The notes under the pieces: model-generated
The model's input: only the letters and a program-made list of their open reading frames with translations
What the model was told of the DNA's origin: nothing
Database searches by the model: none
Shown here: positions 46,945-59,715 of the stretch, piece by piece
Layout of the letters: every line of letters begins with the position of its first letter
Position numbering within the stretch: position 1 is the stretch's first letter
Position numbers and translations under genes: made by a program
DNA from: Acheta domesticus
Taxonomy: Eukaryota > Arthropoda > Insecta > Orthoptera > Gryllidae
Direction of reading: 5' to 3'
NCBI GenBank assembly: GCA_031308135.1
Contig: JAHLJT010000631.1
Coordinates: forward strand, 194,361,685 to 194,425,684
DNA: 64,000 nt

Positions 46945-48979
46945 GGGTCATTCCATATTAAATCAACACTTTTTAGATTCAGATGAAATTTGACACATAG
47001 GTAGTATGAATGAAGAACAAGAAAACCACAAATTTTGAGTAAGATATTTCCACCCGTTTGTGAAATATAGCCATGTAAAAGTTTACAAAATTGGGTTCCC
47101 GAAAATTTTTAAATTGATGTACAACCTCTCCAAATTAAAATATAAAGTTGAAACAGGTGTCATTTTACAACTTTCTTTATGACCTTTCATATGATATACA
47201 ACTCAGTAGGGATGAGGTTAAAACGTTTTTCAAATTTGAATTTAAAATTTTGATTTTGAGTTTTTTCAAAATGCTCACCTTCAAAAAATTGAAAAAATTC
47301 TAAAATAATCCGTATATGTTTCCAAACAGATGGTGCAAGTTTAAACATGGGACTCCAATGAGTTCATAAGGTAATCATCACTTAGAATGCACAATTATGG
47401 ACTTACTCTAGATATTACTGATTTAAAATGCATTTTATTTCACATTATAAGACCTAATATATATACAAATTATTAATTTAGTGTTTTTTGTTGGTGAGTA
47501 TGTTTTATTGTTATTGTTATTATTATTATTATTATTATTTTAATATTGTTCTTATTATTTTAATTTTATTATTATTATTAGACTGCGGAACTTCATGCAA
47601 TTGCATATTTTTACTGATTGTGCATAACGAAAAGAAATATATATAATTTACCTCTCACCAAAAATAAAACAAATCAAGGTCACCTTTCAGTTGATGAGCC
47701 AGGTACGTGAGAACCTAAACATTTAAGTGAAATTTGGAGAACATTTAAGAGAAATTTGAGGAAAGAACACCAACTTTGAGCAGCGTCAGCTGGTTGTTTA
47801 CCATCATGCCAAGGGTTAATGATGCCCAAAATTTTGCAAAATGCCATTAATGAAGAAAGCACAGTGAGTGGCATAATCTCAAGGTACATCAATAAATAGG
47901 CGATTGAACTGCAACCCGGAGGACAACGCCCGAAGACATTTTCTGATCGAGAAGAGAATCTCGTAGTGAAAATAATAAAGAAGGACCCTCGTATTAATGC
48001 ACCAAAAATTACTCCTTAGTTATAAATTGGCATTGGCAAGAAAGTAAATCCCGAAACCGTGAGAAGGGTACTAAGGAGGTTCAATTTCCATAGCCACGTT
48101 GTCAGAAGAAAGCCACTTGTAAGTTGAAAGAGAAATACCCGAAAAGATCTGACTTCGATTCACTTCTTCACAAAAACCTTGAACATATGAACTTAAATAT
48201 ACGACATACATTAAAATACGCAGTTAAACCAAATAATCACACACATGCAAAATAAAAATAGGGAAGATTTGTTTTATTTTTGGTGATAGGTAAAGTTATA
48301 TACATTTCCTTTCGATTTGCACAGTCAGTAAAAATACGCAATTGCATGAAGTTCCGCGGTCTAACAATAATAATAATAATAATAATAACAATAATAATAA
48401 AACACAACACACTCACAAACAAAAAACACTAAATTATTAATTTGTATATATTAGGTATTATAATTTGAAATAAATTGCATTTTAAGTCAGTAATATCCAG
48501 AGTAAGTAAATAATTGTGCATTTTATGTGATGATTACCATATGAACTCATTGCAGTCCCATGTTGAAACTTACACCATCTGTTTGAAAACATACACGGTT
48601 TATTTTAGAATTTTTTTCAATTTTTTTAAGATGAGCATTTTGAAACAATCAAAATCAAAATTTTAAATTCAAATTTGAAAAACGTTTTAACCCAACCCTT
48701 ATTGAGTTGTATATCATATAAAAGACCATAAAGCAAGCTGTAAAATGACACATGTTCCAGCTCTCTATCTTAATTTGGAGAAGTTCTACATCAATTTCAA
48801 AATTTTCGAGAACCCAATTTTGTAAAAATTTACATGGCTGTATTTCGCAAATGGGTGGAGATATTTTACTCAAAATTTGTAGTTTTCTTATTATTTATTC
48901 ATACTACCTATGTGCCAAATTTCATCTGAATCTTAAGTGGTGAGGTAAAAATCTGTGTTGATTTAATATGGAATGACCC
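46945..48979. mobile_element. 2-kb element with inverted repeats of over 700 bp, nested in the RTE-like LINE
   Basis: The left end GGGTCATTCCATATTAAATC and the right end, inverted, GGGTCATTCCATATTAAATC are identical. The inverted repeat extends, with moderate divergence, over 46945-47677 and 48266-48979 and includes mirrored (ATT)n tracts at about 47515-47575 and 48362-48398. The target duplication is GTGG (46941-46944 and 48980-48983), or CGTGGG if the element starts one base later. The 590-bp centre holds a Tc1-like transposase remnant. I cannot name the superfamily. A 4- or 6-bp target duplication is not what Tc1 (TA) makes. Confidence 0.85.
47750..48165 (+). pseudogene. Tc1-like transposase N-terminal (paired HTH) remnant
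   Basis: The plus strand shows RQLVVYHHAKG, then STVSGIISRY, then GGQRPKTFSDREENLVVKII, KKDPRINAPK, and in another frame VNPETVRRVLRRFNFHSHVV and RRKPL. This is the order of the two helix-turn-helix units in Tc1 transposases. Stops and frameshifts are frequent and the DDE core is absent. Confidence 0.75.
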
Positions 48980-50240
48980 GTGGGATAAGCGTAATGTGCA
49001 CAACAGCAAGACTTTATGGATAGATCTTAAAATGTAGAATTGAACATCATTTTACCGAATCGGAGGAATAAAATGGATTTAGGGCAGGAAGGTCTTGTAT
49101 TGATGGTATTTTCACGTTAAAAATCGAATAGAAAAGCAAGTAGAAAGAGGAAGGAATGTCCATCTCATTTATGTTGATCAGCAAAAGGCATACGATACAG
49201 TGCCATTAAATACGTTATGGCCAAGCATGAAAGAAAGTGGTATCGAGCCAGTCTATATAAATGCTATCAATGCTTTATATAATGGTAATAACAGCTCTGT
49301 GAAAATAAGTAAACGACTTTCCTCAGAATTTCAAATGAACAAGGGGTTAAGACAAGGCTGCTCATTAGCCCCTCTCTTATTTAAAATTTATCTTGAAGAA
49401 GCACTTAAAAATTGGAAAAGGAAGTGTGGTGGAATGGGATTGCCAATAGAAAATTATGTACTGTCTACTCTGCTTTTTGACGGTGATCAAGTGGTTATAG
49501 CTGGAGACGAAGTTGATGCGAGTTACATGTTTCGCAAATTACAAGAGGAGTATGAAAGATAGGGTCTCACTGTAAACCTTAAAAAAACTGAATATATGGT
49601 AGCAGGAGATGAAGAATATGGAGAACATGACATTGCTACAGGGAAAATTAAACGAAGTGAAACCTTTCAGTACCTCGGAGTTACCGTCTCCTCGAAGGGA
49701 AACAGTTCTGATGACATTTCCAACAAGATAGGACAGGGAAAGTGAGTGATAACACAGTTAAACTATATTCTCTGGAGTAAAAATATCACAAAACGGAAGA
49801 AGGCTCATATCTTTAAGACCATCGTACAGAGCATAAGTACCTACGGAGCTGAAACATGGACACTGAACAAAAGGGATAAATGCAGGTTGATGGCCCTTGA
49901 AATGAACTATTTGAGAAGGTGCTGCCGGGTGACCAGGTTAGATCATATTAAAAATGAAACAATAAGAGAGATGAACGTAGAGAGCAGCATCTTGGATTCA
50001 ATTGGCACAAAACTGTTAAATTGGTATAGACATCTCCAGCGTATGGGAAGTAATAAGTGGCCTGAGAAGATCTGGGCATGGACACTTCCAAAGCGGAAGA
50101 AGCGTGGAAGATCACCAAGAAGTTGGAGAAAGGACTTTCAAGAAGAAATGGAGCCAAGAGGCCTCAAAGACGGAGACGGGAAGGACTGGGAAGATCGGAA
50201 GAGGTGGAAACTGAGAAGTGATAAGCGGCGACAGCCGTAA
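48980..50240 (+). pseudogene. RTE-like LINE, right arm
   Basis: The frame resumes ISVMCTTARLYG, NGFRAGRSCIDGIFTLK and IYVDQQKAYDTVPLNTLW, which holds the first catalytic Asp, then GLRQGCSLAPLLF. The second catalytic motif reads LLFDGDQVVIAGDE where F-A-D-D is expected, so the enzyme is dead. The segments 49200-49562 and 49746-50240 are open, separated by stops after EEYER and IGQGK. The C-terminal part YGAETWTLNKRDKCRLMALE and RRCCRVTRLDHIKNE is typical of RTE-like elements. It is antisense to neuroligin. Confidence 0.87.
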
Positions 50241-50244
50241 CAAT

Positions 50245-51600
50245 AGCTCGCAGCATATATACACGTGTTTCATATACGCATACGCATATATATGACATGT
50301 ATGTACAAGTAATAAAATAATATGAAGCATAATCAAGAATAAATGCTGATTTCACTTCCGCAGAAATTATTCGAGGGCTTACACATTCATGAAAAAAATA
50401 TAACGAAAAAATAACGATAAAATCTGAATTTAATTGAAATCTACGTTGAAATGTATCCTCAAGTTAGAATTTTAACGATTGTTGCTCACATGGAGAGAAA
50501 CGAATCCGAACAGGCACATACCTTAACAACGTTTGTGTCTTCGTCAGTGACACCAAAGTAAATGTATATTTCGTTAAGAATTAGCATCCTTTAAACTGAA
50601 TGCATCTGCATTTTCAATTTTTAATCAAATGTGATTCAATTTTATCTTAATGAAAATAAATTACAGTTGATATACTGTACTATTTTTAGAATACATGAAC
50701 GAAGACAAATATGAACCTTTTAAAGTTGGAACATATTCATTTTTCTTGTACAACGAGTCATGTTACTTTTATCGTTGGGAAAAGAAGCGAGTCATCTCTT
50801 GCAACATTTTGGTTAATCCACATTAACTAAGACACTGGAATAACGAATTTAAACCCGTCATGATTTAAATCAGTAATACATGAATAATTACTATACGCGA
50901 ATACAAATAGGAACAATTTGATATTTTTCCATCGTTTTTCGTAAAGTTTCAAATAAAACCAAATCATAATAATTAAATACATACAAGAAAATTTCAGAAA
51001 AGGAAAACATTGGTTTGCAATACTAACCATGAATTTTTATTTACTTTGTAAACATTTTGTTATGCAGCACAGACACAAAACATAGCACATAGATGAGATT
51101 TTAAGTGAGTTTGCAATATGACTCTTGAAGAGAAACTTACTTGATAATTATTTGTTCTACTTTGCAGCGATTTTTTTAGGGACAGTATGTTTTCCTCATC
51201 TTTGTGAATTTTCCGGGAGTTCGGCAAGAAGAAAAATTAATACATCGTTTGAATGCATGGGTGGCAAATAATAATTAGAATTTTAAGGATAAATTTGAAA
51301 ATTACATTATAGAGTTTTTGATCATCAGATCACATCATAAATAATTTTTTAAGCGTATGATTTTTACATTACATAAAATACAAATAAATCGTAATAAAGT
51401 AGTATTTTAATTGAATTCCCTGACTACACTTATATTGTTTTATCGATGGTTCATTATTGATTATCATTTTATCTAGTGTGATAAACGGAAATGATATTGA
51501 AAATGCATTTGATTTTCTTTTCTGCGTGTGCTGATTAAAATATTTCACCACTTGTTCCTTTCCTTTTCGCACCGACAAAGGGGCAACCAGTCAAACAGCG
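50245..51600. other. AT-rich intron, nothing recognised
   Basis: Apart from a short TATACGCATACG run just after the LINE end, no feature is supported. Confidence 0.45.
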
Positions 51601-51639
51601 CACCTGCGAACTTGAAATGCGTTTATCTGTAAAGTCAGA

Positions 51640-52160
51640 GCCTCACCCTCACAAAAACCCGGAGCTCATTAACCTCCTAAAAGCCCAGATGGGAATGAAA
51701 CGGGCGCGGCGCATGCAGGAGGCAGCGGAGAAACCCCACAATAACGACGCGTATCGTCGGGAAGGGAACAAGTAATGGTCATGCATTTTAGATAGGAGCA
51801 GGCGGGCTGAGAGCGGGCCGCGCGCCGCGCCGCTGACCCTGATGGAATGCCGGGGTGGGAGGGAGGGCCCGGCGCGGGCAGCGGAGGGGAAGTGGCTGGG
51901 ATGCGCATGCGGAGCAGGCAAAGAAGAGGGAAGAGGCAGGTGGAAAATAACGCAGAATAGAGGTGAGGTAAGGAAAGAAAAAGTGAATAAGAAGGGACGA
52001 AAGGAAAAAATGATGAAACGTAGAGAGGAAAGATGAAAGGAAGGAAAAGAAAGATAAAAGGTTGGAAGGAGAAAGGAAGAAAAAAGAAAAACAGATGAAA
52101 GGAAAAAGAAAGGAAGAAAGGACGAAATGCAAAACGAAGAAAGAAAAGGATGAATGTAAA
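51640..52160. repeat. GC-rich block followed by purine tract
   Basis: The segment 51640-51930 is GC-rich and unassigned. From about 51930 to 52160 the plus strand is almost pure A and G (AAGGAAAGA type), a tract able to form H-DNA. The frames it keeps open on the minus strand (Phe/Ser/Leu-rich) are compositional. Confidence 0.55.
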
Positions 52161-52169
52161 ATTATGATT

Positions 52170-55100
52170 TTCAGGGGACCGTGAGTGTCTTGAAATGATG
52201 AGTAATTGTGGCATTATAGAAATGGCAAGCCTGTTTTGTTAAAGTGAGTGAAGGAAAAATAGGTAAGGAGCATACTGAAAAGAAATGAACTACGTATCTT
52301 GAAGAAAGCGAGACAGAAAATGTTAGATTATGAAGCACTCGATGGCATAAACAGATTGAGTTTATACAGCTATGCGTTGTCACATTTTCACGATGTCATT
52401 CATGTATCTTATGGCATAGTTGTTGTGGGGTGGCCCAGGTGGTAATAAAAGAGATTCAGAGCAAATTATCTCTGCAGACTTGACAAACCGAAACAAATGA
52501 TGATGGAAAATAAGAGGTGAACTGTATTGTATAAATGATAATAGAAGAAATGCAGTGATGTGAATGATAAGAAAAGACAGCCTATTGTGATTCTCAGAGT
52601 GTCGTTTTGAGTGAGGTAGAAAGAAACAAGAAATGTAGGTTAAAATTAAAAAAGAAAAAAATCATGAATTGAATGACTTGAAGTATCAGCTCATTAAGAA
52701 ATTTATAGCATGAAGTAATTGTACGTGTAGGTAAACGTAGGTACATCTAATACGAAAGTAAGTTACCCTAAAGCAATTAGTTAAAGTTGATGGGGTTAGA
52801 AAAAGTAGGATAGAAGGGAAAAATGGGAATAGTTTAGCTGTTGTGTTCCTTAGAATTGGAGAGTTTGGGGTGTTGGAAAGCGTAGTTAGATGATCGAATG
52901 GATTTGTGCGGTTACTCAACTGTGTTCTGGGAACACGCAGTTTTTAGAATCCGTACATTCACAAAATGACGAACGAAAACTGCGTTTGAATCTTGCGTAG
53001 CAGAACCAAACTAGCTAGGGAAGGAAAGGTAGCAGAAGCCGCTTGAAGATAGAACTCTTTCTGGACGCATATATTTTTTTAGACCAACAGCTAAAAAAGA
53101 TGGAGAAATGAACACAAGTAGAATACGCTGTACCCAAAATGTTTCAGAAATAAGTGCTTTACCATCCTGAAATACTGGCCATCTACAAGTATGAGATACA
53201 TTTTAGTACGCCGACCTTGCAGAGATACACCCTTTTTTCACACGGTGTAATGCCAAACCGTTGGTCCTTAGACTGAAATTTTAATGTCGAAAACTGCTAA
53301 ATTTAACCTTCTCTACGTGTTATCTGCATTTACTTCATATTTTCCGAATTTACAGATGGAAGTTTTTCAAAACCTAATGCGTAATTAACAAAAAAATCAC
53401 GTGTTATAGTTAGCTAATCAAGTTAGAAAAATGTCCATAAAATATTTGTAAAATGTACCTCGGTTGCAACTTGAAGATAGAAATGAAAAAAAAATCTATC
53501 CAATGTGCGATGACAAACTTTCCGCTCTTTTAAATTAGTTAACAATACTTATGTAATGGTACACGAGCAACGTGATCAAGTCACTCTGTATCTGTTTTCA
53601 CAGTGAGTTGGAATCTGGCCTTTGCTGGACTCAAGGGTGCTTTGTGTTAATCACAGAAGCTGGAGACCGGCACCCGCCGTTAAGTTAGAAATGTTCTTGC
53701 GAAGGGAATCAAATTTAACACACTGGCCATTTCGCAATTTTTTGACAATATGCCAACTTTAACCTCACTCCTTAACTTTTAGAATCACCGCTATCTACAG
53801 ATATAATAAATGTTGCAACTTGGCACGTAGGTAGGACACCTAGGTGTGTCGAAGATATATATGTGACCATGTGACGAGAAATGTCGTATAGGGCCGTCCA
53901 TTAAATACTTAACACAAATTTGGGTTTTTTACCTCATCTCCCCCTGTAACGCGCGCTCGACTTCTCTAAATTATTTTGTAAAGCTTATTACTTATTGTTA
54001 CTTGTTGCTCCCCATTTAGACTTTCTTTCATTGTGTTTTAACTTGCTCAGATAACCCAAGTCAGTCAAGACCCAAGTCAGTCAGATAACCCAAGTCAGTC
54101 AGTCAATGTTTCTGGTAAAATTACGTCCTCTTTAGAATCAAAATGACCAACAAGATCTCACGATCTTTCCACCACACAGTTCGGACGTTATGAAATTAAC
54201 ATCGACATCCGGGAAGGAAAATGAGTCATTTCCAGGCATTACAAGGAACGCCCACACAGGTTTCCCCTATTGGAAGATTGCCTAAAACTGTGGAGAAGTA
54301 ATAAAAACCTTCGTCCATCATACCGACGAGGATGACGGCCAGATGACTCTCTCCTCGCAAATATCCTGAATACAAAAATATTCAGTACTACATATGAACA
54401 AGAATTCTCAATACTTCTTGGCCCTCGGATCACTCTCTCGACACGCAAAACGTTGAGGCACCAGTACAACTTATTGAGTCAAATTAGGACAATGGTTTTA
54501 GCAGAACAAAGCTATTAACCTTTAACTGGTGAAGTGAATTCAAACTTCTCTTAACGATGACGTGCTGTCTGAGAGACCCCAAAAGTTTTAGGCAGATTAT
54601 TTTCGGTGTTCCATTTCATGTTGACATGACAATTTTTTTCACGTTAATAATGCTATAATAAACAATAAAATAAAAGGATTTGTTGTTAATATGTCAAATT
54701 ATATTATTTTCATTATTTATTACACGCTGAGTAAATTTATGGCTATAATTTGTTCCATACTTAACTATTAATTATCTTAAGAACTCGGAAATGGTTTGAA
54801 ATATTGTTAAATACATTAAAAAACCTTCACTTAAATATGATAATGCATTGTTACACGAAAAATATCCATTAATACAAAATCTGCAATGCACATTCACTGT
54901 GGGAAGAAAAATTCCACTACTGGTGATGTGAGGTCTCCCAGACCACTCCAAAATTTCAGCTGGCCTTCAAAGATAAATTGCTGACACTGTATTCGCTGCC
55001 CCGCTGTGAGTGTAGTTTAGAAAGACATAGGAAAGTATTGTAAAGAAAAACTTATTGCGACGTACCAGAAAGGAGGGCTACGCGTTTAGTTTTCTTCTGC

Positions 55101-55370
55101 AGTCTCACAGACCGCACGTCTCCAGTTAAGAGTTTCATAACATTTATAAACTATTTAATGTATAATACCCTGTTTTCTGTGTTCACATTTTAATTTTATA
55201 CTATTTTTGCCCTCACGAAAGTGCATATTCTTTTAAATAATGAATTCTCAACGCTATTACATAGTTTTTCTAAAATATGTAACACTCTAGGCCTGTTTTC
55301 TGCGTCTACATTTTCATTTGTATGCAATTTTTACCTGGCAAAATGGCGCCGCGTCACAGCCCTTGAAGTC
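52170..55370. other. Intron, two weak repeat signals
   Basis: At 53892 the sequence GGGCCGTCCATTAAATAC resembles the end of a widespread insect DNA transposon, but no opposite end was found. At 54010-54065 it matches 46288-46335 inverted, followed by short AAGTCAGTCA iterations. The motif ACTGGTGAAGTGAA at 54533 and ACTGGTGATGTGAG at 54920 may be piggyBac-related. Otherwise AT-rich and empty. Confidence 0.4.
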
Positions 55371-55378
55371 GCACTCAC

Positions 55379-55503
55379 CTATGCGCAGGTAGCTCTGGTT
55401 GCGTGGGTCATACTCCGGCCAGCGCACGTCCGTGCCGGCCACGGCGCCCGAGAACTGCACGGCCTGCTCCAGGAAGGAGGTGCGGTGCGGCAGGTTGGGG
55501 TTC
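55379..55503 (-). CDS. Nlg: Neuroligin exon 2 of 7 in view
   Basis: The exon has 125 bp: one base completing the previous Gly codon, 41 codons, and one base of the next. The acceptor CTTTCCGCAG precedes GAACCC, and the donor is CGCATAG followed by GTGAGT. The peptide begins NPNLPHRTSFLEQAVQFSG and ends WPEYDPRNQSYLRI. The W-x-x-Y-x-x-x-x-Q-x-Y-L-x-I pattern is the conserved last strand region of the neuroligin ectodomain. The next exon lies 38.7 kb away, with no in-frame candidate needed between them. Confidence 0.88.
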
Positions 55504-55504
55504 C

Positions 55505-58500
55505 TGCGGAAAGCACGCGTCTTAGCACTCTCTATGATGCATTTGATGGACAGGGGTCAACTTGGGCATTATCATGAACTGTGGTAGAAACAACGAAAAT
55601 GTTTTTTTTCGTTTCCCAGTGACACACTGATGCCGTCAAATGGTACAACTATGTGCCAGAGTATATAAATGCCGACCAAAAATTTTTAACAGACACATTT
55701 TCTTTTATAATATAATGCTCATATCAAACATATAAAGCGTTTGAAGAATGAAATTCGAAATATTCTGATCAGTGTACCGTGCAGAGAAACAATTTATGTA
55801 ATGATTCGGGAACAATGAAAACATATGTCATCTTGTAAATACAGTTTTAAAAGCTGTTGATGTTTTTATAAATTCTGGACTAAAAGCAAATAATCATGCT
55901 TCCATTTGAAATTAAAATCTTCTTTGAAACGTACATTTGAAGAGTTGTTTGCATTTTAAAGTTAATTCTACTACTAAAAAAAGAATCGATGATATTTTAG
56001 TGATTTCATCTGTTCAATTAAAAATAGAGCCTTAACTCACTTCAGATAATTTTTAAATACCTTTTTTATGTTACAAATAATTAATTCTTATTATTTTTTA
56101 AAATCTTTAAAAATAAAACTTTAGATTTTTTGCCATCTATTTGAAATTATGTTTATCAATATGTACTGTTGAAAATATTATTTATCTACAAGGATTACAG
56201 GATCGTATTTATTACAATTATTTTATCAGCTTGTCAATAATGCACGTTTGACATCTTGTGTTATTGAAGTAGTCATTCGGAGTTTTCTGTTTCTTTGGGC
56301 AACATTTCCATAATAAGCAAATATACAACGTTTTTCGAGATGTCAGCCAATGACATTTCTCAAAGATCGATTTCCAACGCAGATACAACGAAATTTTCTA
56401 AATATCGTTGTATTTCTTATTGTATGTTTTTAAATACAATTTATTAATTCTAATTTTAATTTGCATCTGATTTATTTTATTTAGTAATATTGAGGAACCG
56501 TTGGAAAACCATTTCAAACATCACAAAAAACGATATCCTGTCTTTGTAGCATAATATTTACAGGATGTTTTACCATCTGATATAGTTAAATCTCTCATGT
56601 ATGTCACAAATGGATAAAATAGAAAAACAGACTCGAACTGTGCATCACGATTCTCTTTGTAAAATCAACAAACTATATTCCTCTTCATAAAATACAAGTT
56701 AAAGAAGACTAAGAGAAAATCACAGCAAAGAATTGGAACTAAGTGTTCATTTCAAGAAATATATTTAACAATAACATTAAGTAAAAAATTTGATGTTTTA
56801 TATAGTAGCGAACGCCTAGGAGAAATGTACTTCCGAATTTTGAAGAAAATTACCAATTACTATCAGAATGTTCTCGAGCCCACAATCTACATAAACTTTC
56901 CTTGCCTCAGTATCTCTGCTAGGACGACCCTTTTCGCATAATCACACGCATCCATATGACGTAAATATTCCTGAAGCCAATCTGGTCATCACGCTCCATC
57001 AAACTCGCTCTCAGGAAATTTCCATTTCGTGCGTAAGATGTCCTCCATACGATAGTAGTAAAGCAACATTATAGCTTCCATTCGAGCTCCCCTCTCCCAC
57101 GAGCCCTTGACAAAATACACGCGCCGGTCTTTCCTTGCTTCTTAACCCTCACGCATCCCTTCAATGACGTTAGCAGGGGCAACGTGGGTGGGCGTAGGCA
57201 GATAAGCCGTGCATGGCCTTTAAAGAAATTGCTGATCTCTGTCAGCCTGGTTCTCCGGAGCCCGGCTCGACGGCTCCCGCGTTCCTTCCACGGAAAGGGC
57301 GCGTTTTCATCTTTTAGGGAATTGAAGCACCCAAATTACTTCTATCGGCGCTGGCAGAGGCTCCCACGTTACCTGCGCTCTGACAACGCACCTGTGCGGC
57401 CGTCTAAGAGCGTTCGTAATGATATGGGGTTGATGAAATGCGACGATGAAACTCGCAAACTTTCGTTCTTCTTCATGCGTAAAATAATGCATGTGGTATG
57501 TGGAATATTGTGAGACATTTGTTGAGACATACTCTGCATATAGAACAATATTTAAATTCTATATTTTATGTATCATTATATGATTTATTATTTATTATCA
57601 TATGAATATTAATATATTGACTATATGAGTTGAAATTCCAATTAAACTCGCAAACTTTTATCGTTTTTCGTGAATAAAATAAAGGTTGAATTTGTTTGTG
57701 GAATATTGTTAAGACTCAATCGAGTCATTCATAAATTGCTTACACATTGGTGTTTAAATACTGTTCTGTTTTATCAAAACATGATAACTCAAAAGTCACA
57801 TTCAGATATAACTGAATTACGTTTTTAGGTGTATTGAAAACTAACATAGAAAGGTTCAGATATGGTCTTCCGAAAACAAAATTCAAAGAAGAGGACTTCT
57901 AAGTTTGTTCTGAATCTGTTTAGAAATATAATGGTGTTGAGTAGCCAGATTTGCATCTGAATGTGATTTTGGTGTTATCGTGTTTTGACCCAACACCACA
58001 GAATTATCGTCAATTAACAGAGTTTGTAAGTGTAGAGTATATAGACGAAATTATCTGCTACTGTAGAACTGTTGCAAAAATAGAAATAATGGCTATGATA
58101 ATTGGATTATATGACGAAACACAGAGTATCTTCGTGCTGAAAGAAATTAAATGAAACTGCTTTGACACTATGTTGATTTATTGTTAAATTAAACTGTCTA
58201 TCACAATCCATAAATTTGCTACTTTGTAATTGATTATGTAATTTAATCTCTGACATAAATTAAAACTATTCTCATGAGGGTCGCTCCATTCCGTTTGTTC
58301 GACCTGCGTACCCTCATATAGGTTCTAGCTTATCGGATAAAATATAATTAGTGAACTCCAGCAAGACAAAGAGCTGTCATTTGTCCGAAAATAATTAGGA
58401 GGAAAACTGAACGATTAACGAATAGATGAAATAATATATGTCTGTACGTACGTTTCGTAAAATACTAGCTATTTTTTCGGAATTCGTTTTATCACAATTT

Positions 58501-59440
58501 ATTTTTAACACAATCTATTCAGTTTTATTAATCCCCACCCGTCTCAACATGCACGCCATTCCATTTTCTCCTTCTTCTCCACCAACCCGACCGCCCCTCC
58601 CCGCCCTCGCAAAACGCTTCGGCCCGGCCTCACACTACATCGCCCGACAATACCAGATGCAATGCCAGTTTGCATTATTTGTAGGAACATGCTATGCCAC
58701 AGTTCTGATGAAATTGAGATATTAGTTATTATATATTATGTATTATCGATTCCCCATAGATTTATCTAGATGTTGGGTTTTTATTTTAAAGATTCCCTGC
58801 AAGATGTCAGTGTAATTCATAAATTAATATTCTTTATTCCAATGTGTAGAATGCAATGTCTAAACCTTTCCTCACCTTTTTCTCAGAACTTACGTATTGT
58901 AGCAGAGCATGTTATGGCCCCGAGGTCTTCAATTTATTGGAGCGCCGCGTCGGATTTTCAGGTCCTAAATGCCCATCGTAATTCGCAATTTCTAATGGAC
59001 GTTATGTAACAGTTTCGCAGACACTACAGTTGTTGATGACCGCTATAAAATTGGTGTGGTGCACGCAACGTTATATCGTTTAACCTTCCAGTAAATAGTT
59101 GTGCGCGGAAAATCAAACAGTAACCGTTTTCGTAAAATAATAAAGCAGCACATCTGACTTTAAATTAAAATTCTACGTTAATTTGTCACAGGTACACAAA
59201 CTCTACAGTAAGAAATCGTGTTCCTGCAGAACACTAGTGTGGGATGAGTTATCTATAAATCTGAGGTGGTAATTTGATAATGGGTGATGCCTTATTTATT
59301 CGTTATATACTGATTCCCAATACATTTTTGTTGAGCAAAAGTGATAGTTAGTGCCCCGTTTACTCACTTTCGAACTTTTTAACATTTATTTTGAATCAAG
59401 GCATATGAGGTCTGACCATGATATGTGTACCAAATGCTGG
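55505..59440 (-). other. Intron between neuroligin exons 1 and 2, AT-rich
   Basis: The segment 57100-57440 is GC-richer and unassigned. The rest shows no gene, repeat or transposon end that I can support, apart from the MITE at 59451-59695. Confidence 0.45.
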
Positions 59441-59450
59441 AGGTTGTGTC

Positions 59451-59695
59451 CAGTGGTGTCAAGGTCTTCTACTGGTGGCTGTGGCACGCCTAGTGGCAAA
59501 GTAGTATGCCATGAGCTTCTCTGCGCAACTAGCGTCGGGAAAAGGAACTATTACGAGTAGTAGTAACCCCTTCGTTTTACAACAGGGATGGCGTCTCTGG
59601 TGGCGGGATAATGAATTTCGTGGAAGGGCGATTTCGTCGCGCCATTTCATGCCACGGACTCCCGCTCGTGGCATGCATCGACCTTGACAACACTG
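59451..59695. mobile_element. hAT-type MITE, copy 4, next to a splice donor
   Basis: The ends are CAGTGGTGTCAAGGTC and, inverted, CAGTGTTGTCAAGGTC. The body matches the other three copies. The flanking 8-mers do not match. It ends 20 bases from the boundary of neuroligin exon 1 (59716), i.e. just inside the intron after the donor. Confidence 0.85.
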
Positions 59696-59715
59696 CGCTA
59701 GAGAGATGTGCTCAC

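Noticed and set aside
54527..54960. Second piggyBac-like element with ACTGGTGAAGTG motifs
   Set aside because: The two motifs are in the same orientation and no TTAA-bounded inverted ends could be paired.
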